This document shows, one piece after another, positions 1 to 11,914 of a DNA stretch of 64,000 nt; the stretch's first letter is position 1, and each line of letters opens with the position of its first letter. Below the pieces are notes generated by a model that was not told where the DNA came from, searched no databases, and saw nothing but the letters and a program-made list of their open reading frames with translations. The stretch covers positions 8,412,085 through 8,476,084 of the forward strand of contig JAQFVV010012396.1 of NCBI GenBank assembly GCA_028023455.1. Reading direction: 5' to 3'. Made by a program: the position numbers and the translations under genes. The DNA is from Epiperipatus broadwayi. Taxonomy: Eukaryota; Onychophora; Udeonychophora; Euonychophora; Peripatidae.

Positions 1-1680
1 CTAAATATCTGAAAATAGTATGAAAAAAATGAAAAAAAGAATGAGAAATAGCACAGAGAGAAGACATAAAAAAGTTGCTTGTATCGGAATCAGCTTTTGA
101 TAAAACAGCAGCTAATATTGCAAGACAATTAAAGATGTTCTTAGTCCATAATAACTATTAATTATTAATTTTCATAAGTGCATCACTTTTATCCATCAAT
201 TGTCATCAGTAGGCCCAGTTCAGTATCTGACATATATACTACTAAGTGAAGATCCTGGAAATTCTATATGCTATAAAACAATAAGAAACTTGAACCAAAG
301 CTATTAGCAGTAACAATAAATCACATCTAAAAAGTTAAAATAAGGCTAAAAAGATTTTGTTTACTTGAATTTATTTACTATCATGCATTTACAAGACGAA
401 AATCTTTGTTGGTTTTATTATTTTTAAATATCACATTGTAAAAAAACACTTCTTCGATATTTCAGAGAGATGGCAGTTTTTTATTTTTGCCACAGATACC
501 AAAATGTCTAGAGTACAAACTGGTGCTCAGTGAAGTCTTTTTTTTTTTAATGAAACTGTGGATAATAAAATATCATTATGTAATAAATATATAATTTTGC
601 AAGTACTGTATATATTCTTAAATCTGTGCGTACTGTGCATGCTTAAAGAAATTTTATTCCAATACCTTTTTGTGAATTTATATAAACACACATATAACGT
701 TGTGGGTTTTTTTTTAAATGTAAATAACGAAAATAAATGATATACTCTCATCTATGAACTACTTTTAAAAATAAATCTTATTTTTTATTACTATCATTTT
801 ATTTTAAAATACATTCATTAAAAAATATAAATAGTCTTAATGTAAACAAATAATTAATTCCTCATACGCAAAGTAATTAGTCTTCCTATTTTGCTATTAC
901 ACTGACAGTTTGGATCGTCATTCTTTATTGAAATTATTTTATTATTAATTGACAAAGTGGATTAAATTTCATTATTATAAAGAATTAATTTGTGAGAAAA
1001 AAGTCTGAAAGTTATTTTATCCGTAATTCAAATCTATAAAAAAAAAAAATACTGGTCATTATAACTTGCCAAAATAATATCAGATTACATTCAAAAATAT
1101 GCATGGTTCAAATCAGCAAAAGTTAAAAACCTTGATATAAAAAATATATGATTTTTATTGCTTTTTTATCATTTCACAGAGAGCAGTTTTAATCTTACAT
1201 TATATATATTCTGGCTACAAAAATACTATTTATTTGTTTACCAGTTGTGTTCTTTTTAAAAATTAATTATCTCAATCCCTCAAATTTCATAAGCAAGTTT
1301 TTAATAATTTGTTTTATAAGTAATTACATACTGACTTTATAAATGTTAGCAATTATATTATATTCTTCACTATTATTTTATATATATTAGGCTTATCAAG
1401 CTGGAAAAAACTCAACATCATTTTAGACAATTTTTAAATCTTTCAAACATATTGTATGTATGTTGATCAGTTTAGTCCAATTGCAAAATTGGCTAAAAAA
1501 ACATGTGGCAGACTGGCCAATTACTTATAACTTTATTCTTCAATCTAATTCTTTAATGCTTAAACATCATCTGATTTTTTAAAAAAAAATAACAAGTGTG
1601 TATTGAATTAAATGTGTTTATTAATATGCCCATGTTCCATCATCATTGTTTATATTTTATAATGTTGAAAAACAATTCGG
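1..1680. other. AT-rich anonymous DNA
   Basis: No coding frame, RNA gene or recognisable element was found. Short open frames are stop-poor by composition only. Homopolymer A/T runs are frequent. Confidence 0.5.
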
Positions 1681-1950
1681 ATTGAAGCCTGTCCATTAAA
1701 GTATGAAGATTGGCTATCTTAATATAAGCTGAGCATTGATTGTATATATATATATATGGAGATGATAATCTGGACCAACTGACGAGTGTTGGTTTAGCAT
1801 GAAATACGAATATTGGTGATTATTTATTTTCTCAACATTGTATGATCAAGTGTGTCAGAAGTATGAGATGAGGGTCATGTGAATATCTGAGTTCAAACCC
1901 CCTATATATTACATATTGGAGTGCAGGTATAAAAAGCCTGCACTGTAGGA
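1681..1950 (+). repeat. F1 hammerhead-bearing repeat, copy 1
   Basis: This is a single F1 unit in ribozyme-sense orientation. The order is: a 5' segment beginning near GAAGCCTGTCCATTAAAG, a short TA run (1743-1757), the hammerhead, then a 3' segment (CAACATTGTATGATCAAGTG, AGTTCAAACCCCC) that recurs in every F1 copy. The unit repeats at about ten other places in the window on both strands, so this is a dispersed family. It has no coding capacity. Confidence 0.8.
1765..1823 (+). ncRNA. type I hammerhead ribozyme (F1), core intact
   Basis: Outer stem I is ATAATC (1765-1770) with GATTAT (1818-1823), and inner stem I is CCAA (1775-1778) with TTGG (1813-1816). The core CTGACGA is at 1779-1785. Stem II is GTGTT/AGCAT with loop GGTTT at 1786-1800. 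GAA is at 1801-1803. Stem III ATACGAAT (1804-1811) is one base from the self-complementary family form ATACGTAT. The predicted cleavage is after A1812 (triplet AUA). All conserved core bases are present. The core reads CGA where most copies read TGA, which fits an ancestral CpG. Stem III is short, so cleavage may need a dimer. Confidence 0.75.
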
Positions 1951-3719
1951 AAAAAATTATATATTAATTCTTAAAATTGCATCTCATATGCATTTTGTAG
2001 TATAATCTAACATAGCACAAGATACAACCTTAGTTTAATGAGAAGTTTCATGTTCAATATAATAATATTTATTTCAGAAAAAAAAAACAAGCAATAATGA
2101 TATGATTTAATTTTGTAGAGAAAGCTCAATCTAAAATTTAGTAAAAAAAAAATTAGCATATTTATTACAATAGTCATTAATATTGACATTGTTCATGTAA
2201 AGACCAATTCATCCTTTAGATAAATGAGATTGCAGATTTTATAAAAATATCATATAGTCATATATATACAACTGCCAGTTTTTAATTATGATAATGGTTA
2301 CAGGGTGTGGCCACATGATTATTTATTTACTGGTTGACATTATAAAGATAATATATTGTGGAGCCCCCTTGTAGAAAAATTATCGTAAGTTCACTTAAAG
2401 ATTTATATTGAATAATAAACAAAAAGCTCTCTTTTTTTAATTGTAATATCATCTATTCTAAGCTTAAATAATCAATGTTTGCCATGTAATAGAGAACAAT
2501 TTCTATTACCAGATCAGTTTCTGGTTTATGTCTTTATCAATGAAATGGATTCAAAGCTGGAATCAATTTGTTATTTATTTAAAATATGAAATTTTAAAAC
2601 ACAGCTCAACTATTAGCAAAATGTGGTAAAGGAATCTGTAGAGGTTCCAATTAAGAAATAAAATTACTAATAATGGTTTTATTAGAAAATCTTCAATTCT
2701 TCTACTGTAGGTGCATTATTTGTCCACATTTACATTGATCAGTGGCTGATTAATTCTATTTGTAATATAAATCAATGCAATGACTATGTGTTATTTTGAA
2801 ACTGTTGATGAGATTTTAATAGCATTAAAATTAAAATTCAGATGATTTTACCATTGGATTTATAAAATATATAAAAAATGTTGGGAACATCAAAAGAATA
2901 CCATTTTTATAACATAATTCTTTGATTGTAGATTCTTGGTTTTTAGAAGGAAGTTTTGACTTGAGAAAATTCTTAGGTGATCAAACTACATTTTAACTTA
3001 TTGACAGGTCTAATCTCCTTAATTGCTTTTGATACATATTCTGTGAAGCAATTTCTCTTCTAATATCTAATGAAGAATTATATAAAAATAAAGCTACCAC
3101 TAATATATCTTAAGATATTTAATTAAGTATCCAAAATTTAAAATGGATACTTTTTTGCAAACAGAACCACCACATTCAACAATAGATGTGCTATTACTAA
3201 AAAAGTTGTACATAACAATTTTGCACCACAATCCCAAGTAGTGTCATCTAGTTTTCCCATAACATTATTTCTGAAAATTGTTTTAGATTTAACCTTAGCT
3301 AAATTAGGAAAATATATTAAAAGTGAAAGCTATTTCTAAATAATATAGTGTAGGATTATGTATTAATCATTTTTTTTGAAAAGTTGTTTAAATAAAAAGT
3401 TGGGTCTACAATCTTTATTGGATTAGAGTAAAACCTCAATCTTTGAAGAAGATTTCCAAACTTCTATATCTTTATTGAAAAACATTGTATTTCTAGAAAG
3501 GATCTCTTTCTTTATTATCAAGATAATAGTCTAAAAGTAAAAAAAAAACTCTCAGGTTTTTAACCCAAAGCAAACAGCTTGTATAATTATGTAGATATAA
3601 TACCAGATCAGTACCGGTATATTTTAATAACATAATTTCTAAACTAACTGTGGACTAAGTTTTTTTCAAGACTATATTAGTTCCTGCTTTGGATTCCAAG
3701 TTCTCATTTATAAAGGCAA
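1951..3719. other. AT-rich anonymous DNA
   Basis: No gene or identifiable element was seen. The open frame on the minus strand at 2007-2189 is composed of F, I, L and K codons and has no supporting features. Confidence 0.5.
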
Positions 3720-4260
3720 AATCAGAAAACAATCTGCAGTTGTGAATTAAATTGTACTATCAAATAATAGCAATTTACTCTGAAGCTTACAATAAATAAT
3801 ACTAGAGTAAAGAAAAGAGAATTGCCCTTATTTGTAATATTGTAGCAAACTGAAATAATTAAATGATATTGTGTTGATACCAACATTACTTGGCAAAAGG
3901 AAATATATTACTTAAAATATGGAAGTTACTAGAATATATAATTGCTGAGCAATCTGGTGCAGAGTCAAGACTTTACATCTTTTGGAATTTAAGATATTGT
4001 CTTGATATTATAAAAAGAGTTATAAATAGTTATCGGATGCATAACTGCATTGATTCTAGTATTAAATTCTAATTGATGATTGATAAAAACAAATTATAAT
4101 TAATATATTGCAGATATGAGTTAAAATTGCACTACCATCTGATAACCATTAATTACTCAAGCTTATAAAGATGTTTTAGAGTACAATAAGATGATGGTTC
4201 TTAGTATAGTAAACTGAAAGAATAAAATTATGTTGTGTTGGTATTTATGCATGAAGAAGA
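3720..4260. repeat. diverged direct repeat, two units
   Basis: About 3735-3890 (TTGTACTATCAAATAATAGC, AGCTTACAATAAATAAT, TTGTGTTGATACCAACATTA) matches 4108-4250 (TTGCACTACCATCTGATAACC, AAGCTTATAAAG, GTTGTGTTGGTATT). This gives an offset of roughly 370 bases with many substitutions. It could be an old tandem duplication or two copies of an unnamed repeat. Confidence 0.45.
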
Positions 4261-4767
4261 AAAAAGACTAATAGATAATCAATCATATGGAACAAGTGGT
4301 AAGAGAAAGAATTTTTTAAAAAAAGATATATTATTTTATAGTTACATTCTATAGATACTTATGATGAAATACCGAAAGTTGTTTAATGGTGACTTTTGTG
4401 TCAGCACTTGTGGTGCCCCTAATGACAAAGATGCTCACAGTGCTTACTAAAATGGTACAACATTAAACTTCAAACTTTGGAATTTTTAGCTCTCGAATAC
4501 ATATGATTTAAATTAAAATTTATATAATAAGCTGGATCTTAAAATTTTAATATTATACTGGCTTTTCCATTCTTACTGACAATCCTTAAATAATTAATAA
4601 TTTATATTAGTCATTCATTAGATTAGAGATTGTCCACTTAATGAATAATATTTCTGTTATTTTCACACCATTCTCACATAAGATAAAGACTGTTTTCTAT
4701 CTGCTTTTAATAACTTTTGGAGGGATGTAACCATAAATATATGACAAAGACGTGAAAAAAATGTATG

Positions 4768-4825
4768 ATTCTCAAAGTGTACATTTTATGTTGAAACAGC
4801 ACTAATCAGTTGGCTGAGATCACAA
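4768..4825 (-). ncRNA. degenerate hammerhead ribozyme (F1)
   Basis: On the minus strand, GATC and CCAA precede CTGATTA, followed by GTGCTG, AACAT and an altered GAA/stem III region. G8 of the core is T and the GAA strand is lost, so it should be inactive. It is called by homology and position to the other F1 ribozymes. Confidence 0.45.
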
Positions 4826-5077
4826 TCTCTTACATATATCTTCGTCATTGTTCAGTATATATTGATAGCCAATTACTACAGTTTAATGATTAAGTGTCCA
4901 AACTTACTGCTTCACAGCCTTGACAAAAATTGATGGAAATATATTAATATTTTTTTATCAGTCTTTCATTATACTAGATATTATCCACTTAATTTGTAAT
5001 ATTTATATCACTCTCACATGATATAGGAAATGGTTTCTATCTATTTTTAACACAATAAAAAAATATGTAAGAGATTG

Positions 5078-5135
5078 TGATCTGGATCAACTGATGAATG
5101 CTGGTTTAGCATGAAATATCTATCTTGGGGGTCAT
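5078..5135 (+). ncRNA. type I hammerhead ribozyme (F1), core intact
   Basis: Stem I is TGATC (5078-5082) with GGTCA (5130-5134), plus TCAA (5087-5090) with TTGG (5125-5128). The core CTGATGA is at 5091-5097. Stem II is a perfect 5 bp, ATGCT-GGTTT-AGCAT (5098-5112). GAA is at 5113-5115. Stem III is ATATCTAT (5116-5123), with C5124 at position 17. The outer stem differs from the 1.8 kb copy but still pairs, which is covariation rather than plain sequence conservation. Confidence 0.75.
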
Positions 5136-5473
5136 CTTTTTCATATGTCTTTGTCATAAGTTTATGATTACATCATTACATCCCTCTATAAAGTATTGAA
5201 AGTGTATAGAAAGTCCCTAAGTTACTTAAAAATAGTTTAGTGATAATAACACTACAGAAATATTATTCATTAAGTGGATCTTAAGTTTAATGGAGGAATA
5301 ATAAAAATTATTAATATGCTTGTGTCAAAGTTGTGAGGGCAGCAAGTTTGTCACTTATCAATTAATCTATAATTAGAGGGAATTTAAATCCAGTCTTTCA
5401 AGCTTTTTTCAGTCATGTAGTAATTGGCTATATATATATAAAGAACAATGGTAACGATATATGTAAAAGATTG

Positions 5474-5530
5474 TGATCTGGCCAACTGATGAGTGCTAGT
5501 TCAATATGAAATGTGCTTCTTGGGCATCAT
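5474..5530 (+). ncRNA. hammerhead ribozyme (F1), weakened stem II
   Basis: Stem I has TGATC and CCAA (5482-5485) with TTGG (5520-5523). The core CTGATGA (5486-5492) and GAA (5508-5510) are intact, and C5519 is at position 17. Stem II has decayed (GTGCT against AATAT), and stem III ATGTGCTT is no longer self-complementary. Confidence 0.6.
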
Positions 5531-5563
5531 ATATATTTTTAACATGTCTTTGGTCATATGTTT

Positions 5564-5672
5564 TTTTTTCCATATGTCATAGCACCGGCCGGGACGCGAA
5601 CCCACAATCGTCTGCAATTAACTACTTGCTTGCAAGGCGGCTGCGATAACCTCTCGGTTAACAACGCTTGAC
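5564..5672 (-). mobile_element. tRNA-derived SINE, short, with target-site duplication
   Basis: On the minus strand there is a tRNA-like body with an A-box-like CGAGAGGTTATCGC and a strong B box GGGTTCGCGTCCC, followed by GGCCGGTGCTATGACA and an A tail (seen as T9 on the plus strand). It is flanked by a perfect 13-base direct repeat, TGGTCATATGTTT, at 5551-5563 and 5673-5685, which shows insertion into the F1 repeat. A second copy is at 11797-11904. It has almost no tRNA-unrelated region. The extra arm suggests a class II (Leu/Ser-like) tRNA ancestor. Confidence 0.85.
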
Positions 5673-5760
5673 TGGTCATATGTTTATGATTACATGTCTC
5701 CATAAGATGGTAAAAAGCGAGTAGAAAGCAGTCAGTATCTTAATGAGAGGGGTATAGTAA

Positions 5761-6189
5761 AAATAACACCACAGAAATATTAACTCTTAAATAAGGTTTC
5801 AGTTTAAATATAGTTTTCCCCTCTTTTATAAAATAGAATTTAAATCATTATCAGCATTTTCTTACTACTAAAATTATTTATATATTATATCAGATTGCCG
5901 TCACTTCAAATATAAACTGTATTTTTTTTAATATACATCGAGTGTATACCATACACCAGCATGTTTATTTAAAAATACAATCACTAAGTCTTTCTATGAG
6001 AAAATATACGAAGTGTGTTATTAAAATACTTGTTAAAAATCAATATCGCAAAACATTTTTGTGGGAGCGATGAAAAATAATAATTACCCAGATCTTATTT
6101 TCTTTAAAAACAGTAGATATTGAATAATCATAAATTGATCGTATTGTTTCTTTCATTATATTGTACACCTTTAAACAAGATCTGGTTTC
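5761..6189. other. AT-rich anonymous DNA
   Basis: Nothing recognisable on either strand. Confidence 0.5.
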
Positions 6190-6420
6190 TCATTTTGACG
6201 GAAAAAAAATTATGTAGGGAATTTCTGAATGAGCTCCCTCAAGTGGATTTAGTGTCAATAACAGAAGTTGGTTCAAACTAATATAGATTATTGGCCATAG
6301 CCGGTTTCCTTCTTCGTAGTGATACGAACAAAGAACTCATTACGGGAAATACTCGGCATTGATTTTCTCATTATTAATTATATCAATGAAATTAGAGTAT
6401 GTCTCTCAGGAAATGAAATG
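6190..6420. other. GC-richer low-repeat segment
   Basis: Composition changes locally (GAGCTCCCTCAAGTGG, GGCCATAGCCGGTTTCC, CATTACGGGAAATACTCGGC) with no open frame and no similarity to other parts of the window. It could be a conserved non-coding element or part of an unrecognised exon or repeat. Confidence 0.25.
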
Positions 6421-6758
6421 AAAGGCTCTTAGACTTCACAATCTTACTTTTATTTTTGATTCTCACACTGCACTCAAAAGGGATTTTTTTTAAAAAAACT
6501 AAATAGAAAAAAATATATATAATATATATTTTTTCTCTCACTTATAGGGATTTTTTTTTTTTTTTAATTTGAAAAATAACGTAAACTAATCCAAACTAAA
6601 TATTAAGTGGAAAATTAAATATTTAATAAGGTTGTAGTAGTACCTGTATTTAAACGCAATTTATTAATTAATGAAATTTAACGATAAAATAAAAAATATA
6701 ACTCTTCGTTAACTAAACCGCTAATATATATATACAAACTAATTATTTTAATCTTTTT
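6421..6758. other. AT-rich anonymous DNA
   Basis: Poly(A)/(T) and (AT)n runs only. Confidence 0.5.
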
Positions 6759-7017
6759 TGCTTGAAAGTAGGATAAGTAACTCAAAATCATTTAATACAT
6801 TATTATCATCATTATCGTTTTCAACTATTATCAATTCATTGTATGATGGTCTCTCCAAGTTTAAACCATTTTCTTCAATCTCCAGCCTCTCTTCTCTATA
6901 TTACTGCAGCAAACTTCCTTCTTTCATCAATTCATCTCACATATAGTCTTTTTCTAGAGTCTTTTACAATCTCTTGGGATCCATTTTTAAAATATCAACT
7001 GTCCAAATATTATCATT

Positions 7018-7077
7018 TCTTAAAACAGGCGAACCTCTCCATACAGTATGGTGATCATGTGATGTTTATTATAATTT
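7018..7077 (+). mobile_element. short F2 terminal fragment inside LINE-A
   Basis: The stretch with AAACAGGCGAACCTCTCC and GGTGATCATGTGATGTTTAT is absent from the equivalent position of the 25.5 and 33.5 kb LINE-A copies. It matches the ends of the F2 repeats at 16.1, 28.8 and 61.3 kb, so it is a nested insertion. Confidence 0.6.
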
Positions 7078-7213
7078 CTTCTAGAAATATGATCAACCCA
7101 GCTTCATTTCAGACTTTTAATTTATTCACTGATATCAGAAATACTTGTTTATTTTATCATCTATGTGTTTCATTTTCGATCTCTCCTTGTTATTATTAAT
7201 ATACATTTCTCAG

Positions 7214-7241
7214 TGTGTGTGTGTGTGTAGTGTGTGTGTGT
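7214..7241. repeat. (GT)n microsatellite
   Basis: GT dinucleotide run with one interruption. Confidence 0.9.
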
Positions 7242-8119
7242 TTTTAGTTACCTAAGTTTCTATATTGCTCTTCTGCTAAGTGAACAAGTCTTAAATCCAT
7301 AAGTAAGAATTAACGATACACATCTTTTTAAAAACTTTCCTTTTCAAACATATAGGTATATTTATTTTTAATATTAAGTTACTTCTACCAAAAGCACTCA
7401 CTCAAAGTTTACATTATGTTTTCTAATAATCTGACCATGATATTTGTAATTGTTAATTTCCTATAATTTATAATAATCAATCTTTATTTTTCTTCTTCTG
7501 AGAAAATCTATTGAGCAGTACATTAGTCTTATTAGCATTTATCTTTAGTCCTACTTTTATATGTTAACTCTTGCAACATTTCCTGAAGTTCTTTATCATT
7601 ATTTTCAAAAACATCCACATCATCTGCAAAATCTAGATGATTTAAATAATCTCCATTTACATTTATTCTCATAGTTTTTCATTTTAATTCTTTTTTATAT
7701 AAAATTCCTGTAAAAGATTTTGAAGATAGCGAATGTTTCAAGGTTAATCATCTTAATATTACAATCCATTCTAGTCATTGCTGCTGCACTTTCATAAATA
7801 TTTTTCAGGATATAATATCTTGTATGAAGCAGTACTTTAATCACTGTCAAAATTATTATACAATCAAATATCTTTTCTAATCTACAAATTCAAAGTATGA
7901 TGACAATTCATAATTATAGAACTTTCTGTAACATCTCTCAATACTTGAATAAGATCCAATTTCTCCAAAACCACTTTGTTTTTTTTTTTTGATTGGTTAG
8001 AATCTAAACTTTTCTGTGGATGTATTGTAATTATTTTTGTAAATATTTTGTGTAGAATTGATAAAAGACTGATATATCTGTAATTTCTAATATTTTCTTT
8101 ATCACTTTTCTTTAAATAC

Positions 8120-8250
8120 CAATAGTAATATTAACGATTAAGCCAATGCACATGCGCTTTAAAGAGATTATATAAATGAATGTGCATTGGCTTAATCGCT
8201 AATATTACTATTACATAAATAAACATAGCGCTATATAAAATAATATCTCA
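8120..8250. mobile_element. small palindromic insertion (MITE-like) in LINE-A
   Basis: Arms AATAGTAATATTAACGATTA... (8121-8152) and ...TAATCGCTAATATTACTATT (8180-8212) are near-perfect inverted repeats of about 33 bases around AAGCCAATGCACAT / ATGTGCATTGGCTT. The LINE-A text TTTAAATACCAAT stands on both sides (8111-8123 and 8251-8263), as expected of a target duplication. The other LINE-A copies lack the insert. Confidence 0.7.
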
Positions 8251-8440
8251 TTTAAATACCAATGTTGCTACTGCATTTTCCAACACTTGTTACAATTCTA
8301 TTACTTGCACATTTAATGTATAAGTTTGCCAATAATTTTTCTGTTTTTTTTATCTGCTTCTCTTAAGGTATCAATAATAATTCCATCATTTTCTGGAGCT
8401 TTTCCCTTCTTTGTAGATTTTATTGCGTGTCTCCGTTTTT

Positions 8441-11221
8441 TTGTTTAAAATATTGGGCAATGCAAAAGATGTAGTAATTGCTTTTTTTATTCATTATTAC
8501 TATATATTTATTTATAGAATACTTTTATATATTATGTAATGTAATCTTTCTTTTTAGTAACAGTTCCACCTTTTCTTCATATTGTAGAAATAACTAGCCT
8601 ATCAATACCAAAATATTGTTTTACTCTTTTGAGAGTTTTATTCTCTTCTATAACTTTCCTTGCCAATTCATAATTGTTTTCTTATAACATTTTTAATTTT
8701 TAAAATCATTTAAAAAATTCTGGATATTCAATTTTTCTGATGGATTATTTTTAAAAAAATTTCATAATCATTCCCTTTTTTTCATGCCTTGCCTTGTCTT
8801 AATAAAAAATGTAGTAGTAAATTGTTGCTTTTTTTGTACTAGCTATCTTTGTTGTAGTTTTTAATATTTGTTTTAATATTGATTTCATTCAAATCTACAA
8901 CATCACAAAAGTTGTTTAATTTAATAATTTGAAAGTTTTAATTTAAATTCATTGGAGCATTTCTGAAAATTAAAAATATCAATTGTGAATACTGATTTTT
9001 AAAATAATTTTTTTTCTCTCTAGTTTTGCATTAATACATATCTTAAATCTCACTAATCAATAATCACTTCCTGTGCTGAATTTATTAAGAACATTGAATT
9101 TATTAAGAATATTAAAAACTTTAAATATATAATTATGTTAGTCAAAATATAATTCAGTTCTACTCTATCTTTATTTAGATGCATCTATGTCCATTTTTGT
9201 TTAGCATTTTTCTCAAAAAAAGAATTCATAACACAGTTTTTCTTCTTTTCTTTTCTTTTTTTTTTTTTTGTGACCTCCACACGTCTACGTCCTCTTTTAT
9301 TTCTATCTCCATAACAAATTTAATTAGTGCACTTTTATCTTTTAATTGTATAATAATTTTAGCATTTAAGTTTTTCATGACAATTTAAAAATATTATTTG
9401 GTATGATCAAAAGGAATTTATATATCCACATAAAAATCTTCTACTTAGCTTTACCATGTGGATAAGAAGTACTTTTGAGCTAGGTAAATTTTAGTGTCCC
9501 CCTACCTCAATTCTATGAAATAAAAATTGTAAATTAAAAGATATCTTTGCCAAACATTTTCACAAGAAAATTTTTAAATTTGGCACTAGTCAATTAATGT
9601 ATTTGGTAAATACCTTATGTTTTATTCGTTTACTTCTATAAAATAAAGCTGAAGGTTAAAACACATGCTAAAATAAAACAAATTAATATTTAAAAAATAA
9701 TTTTTAAATTAATAATACTTTAAAACAAAAATATTTAGCTAGTAAATTTGAAATTTTTAATTTTTTCTTTCAAAAGTGTTCATATTATTTTTTGGATAAG
9801 CATGCGAAATTTCTTGTTGAGATAGGAAATATCTGCAAATAAAATAATTTTTTAAAATATCTAAATGCTTTTATCATATAACTATCACATGCACATCCAG
9901 ACTTTAAAATATTGCACTGACCAGCTTCCCTTCTTGGGCCAGCTCTGATGTTATATGAATAATTCTATTACCAGTTTACTTACTTAAAAATATTATCTAC
10001 AGCCAGAGTATAATTCTCTGGAATGGTTTGCTTCTGAGCTCCAATATTTAGATCAACTTTAATGACATACAAATAATTAATTAAAAATAGTTTATTTGCT
10101 TGAAAACCCATTCAAAATCTCTCGTGCAGGCACTTACTTGTGTTTTCTATTAATGAATGTTATATTTCTCCAATAATAAAATATTTCCACTATTATTTTT
10201 TTTTATGTGTGTGTTAAGTAAAAAATTATTTATCTCATCTTTAAATAAAAAATATTTGCACTCAGGGCATATTTCTAACAATGAAGTGATTCAAAAATAT
10301 AAACATTCTCATTTATATATAAATTTTATTAATTATCTTGGTGGTTTGGCATTCCCATGATAAAGTGTCTTTGTTCTCCATACAACTTGCAAAGCTGAAC
10401 ATGGTGGCCCTGCTTCTATTTCTCTTATCACAATGAGAATTTGGGGTAGTAACTTCAATTATCGGCATTTGTTATTTTCATTAATTTGAATCACCAATTT
10501 TTCCCCTCTGATATAACACAAATTTTTATAATATTGTCTTCTCTACTTTATAGTAAATTTCACTTTACTTGTGATTTCAATATTTATGCTTTTGTAGTAT
10601 AGTGCATGCAGATTTCTTTATTCAGTTGTGTTAAACTTTTGTTCTATCTTCACAAAGTCTAACAATGTCCCATTTAATATTAGTCTTTTTTACAAATTAA
10701 GCAATTTTCCTTCCAATTGACTTATGATTATTCATATAGTAAATGAACTATGGACTGATTATCAATATACATCAACCAGTGTGGAGAGTTTATTGGCATT
10801 TTACTTTTGAGTTTAAAATCAAGAAACACATGGTCTTTGTCCCTAACTGCCTAATAGTTTTTAAATATCAGTTGAGTTTTTTTACAGAAAGAATAAATAT
10901 GTGTGTAAATGATTTCTTTTTTAAAAAATAAATATTTATAATCATGACAGAGAAAATCAAATATGGACCTTATTCCCAGATGACTCTAAAGTTGTCAGCC
11001 AAGACTATAATTGATGGCTGAAGGTGAAGATTTCTAAGAATATCCTTATTTGTTATCTGCTGATGATCTTTTATTTAGGTGCCTACACTTGCAAATTATA
11101 TCATAAAACATTAATTATTGTTGGCAGAATTTTATAATTTTTTTTTAGCCATTTATGATATTGCATAACAATTTTAACAAAAAGAAAGGTAATTTTAATA
11201 TATATATTTGTTCTGTATTGT
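8441..11221. other. AT-rich DNA, possibly decayed LINE 5' part at its left end
   Basis: 8441-9180 is T-rich like the flanking LINE-A and may be its upstream region. The rest has no recognisable gene. The short open frames at 9179-9388 and 10157-10360 look compositional. Confidence 0.4.
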
Positions 11222-11282
11222 TCAATTTAGTGATAGAACGGTGAACTTAAAGGATAAAGGTTCCTATATCAATTTTCTCTAT
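11222..11282 (+). repeat. tRNA-like SINE fragment
   Basis: TTTAGTGATAGAACGGTG resembles an A box region and GGTTCCTATATCAATTT a decayed B box at tRNA-like spacing. Similar fragments occur near 54560, 58500 and 60465. Confidence 0.35.
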
Positions 11283-11796
11283 TAAGTAAAGTAAATATAG
11301 CACTTCAGTTAATTGAATCAAATTATTGTGCTCTATCCAGCATTTGAGTTCTTGAGTGTTCCATGCTCTCTTAATCAATTGAGCATACTTCCTAAATTAA
11401 TTTTCAGCTAAATAAAATAAGAGTCTGAATGGAACTGGTCTGTTATAAATAACTTTTTGCTTTGTGAAAATGTGTGACATAATCCAGAAATGATATATTA
11501 TCTTCAATCCAGGGTTCTTTAATTCTCATGTTTTCACCAATGTGATAAACCACACAGAAGACTATCATATGAACTAATATAATATTTTTAAAAAAGTTTA
11601 GACTGATACAAACAACTTAAGAAGCTCAAATAATATTAATGATCTCTGAAAATATTTTTATGAAACAATGTGGCCAATAAAAAAAAGATTGAATATATCA
11701 TTTGGTACTACAGATGATTGGGATTAGATTTTGCTTCATTAAAAAACTGATAGGGTACTCATGGATTAGACATGCACGCTGCTTGATGTCCTTGTT

Positions 11797-11904
11797 TTTT
11801 TTTTTTTTAAGTGTCATAGCATCGGCCGGGACGTGAACCCGCAACCCGGGAAACTGCCTGCAAGTGCAAGGCACGCGCTGACCTCTCGACCACCAATGCA
11901 AGAC
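11797..11904 (-). mobile_element. tRNA-derived SINE, second copy, with target-site duplication
   Basis: The minus strand has GGTCGAGAGGTCAGCGCG (A-box region) and GGGTTCACGTCCC (B box), then GGCCGATGCTATGACACTT and an A14 tail. A perfect 13-base duplication, TGATGTCCTTGTT, flanks it at 11784-11796 and 11905-11917. It shares the same acceptor-side tail as the 5.56 kb copy, so the two form one family of short SINEs that are nearly tRNA-only. Confidence 0.88.
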
Positions 11905-11914
11905 TGATGTCCTT

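Larger units (their letters stand above)
4550..5345. repeat. F1-related palindromic (foldback) repeat
   Basis: The left arm (about 4610-4870) reads inward through CATTAGATTAGAGATTGTCC, GTAACCATAAATATATGAC and a minus-strand hammerhead remnant. The right arm (about 5070-5300) gives the reverse complement in reverse order: hammerhead, CTTTGTCATAAGTTTATG, ACATCCCTC, ATTCATTAAGTGGAT. The arms are diverged. The head-to-head arrangement resembles the palindromes at 15.4, 28.1, 36.1, 50.1 and 61 kb. Confidence 0.6.
5440..5760 (+). repeat. F1-related repeat interrupted by a SINE
   Basis: This is a second direct copy of the 5.07 kb segment: TGTGATCTGG, CCAACTGATGAGTGCTAG, ATGTCTTTGGTCATATG, then, after the SINE at 5564-5672, TATGATTACATGTCTCCATA. 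The predicted cleavage positions of the two tandem ribozymes (5124 and 5519) are 395 bases apart. Confidence 0.65.
6760..8440 (-). mobile_element. LINE-A (RTE/CR1-like) fragment, reverse transcriptase to 3' end, decayed
   Basis: Read on the minus strand, this is a non-LTR reverse transcriptase riddled with frameshifts. From upstream to downstream it has a KGKAP-type motif (near 8390), a DFADDV-type catalytic YADD-like box (near 7630), and the C-terminal block that in other copies reads YKYLGQ and CVLPDLTYGSET. It aligns by eye along its length with the copies at 25.3-26.7, 33.3-34.4 and 57.7-58.3 kb, all on the same strand. Two younger insertions interrupt it (about 7018-7077 and 8120-8250). 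The clade is inferred from motif wording, not from a tree. T-rich sequence to about 9180 may be more of its decayed 5' part. Confidence 0.75.

Noticed and set aside
6843-7199. 118-codon plus-strand open frame
   Set aside because: It is antisense to the decayed LINE-A reverse transcriptase. The same antisense openness appears at 33302 and 57775.
11060-11085. CTGATGA-containing segment as another hammerhead
   Set aside because: No GAA strand, stem II or stem I partner lies at the required distance.
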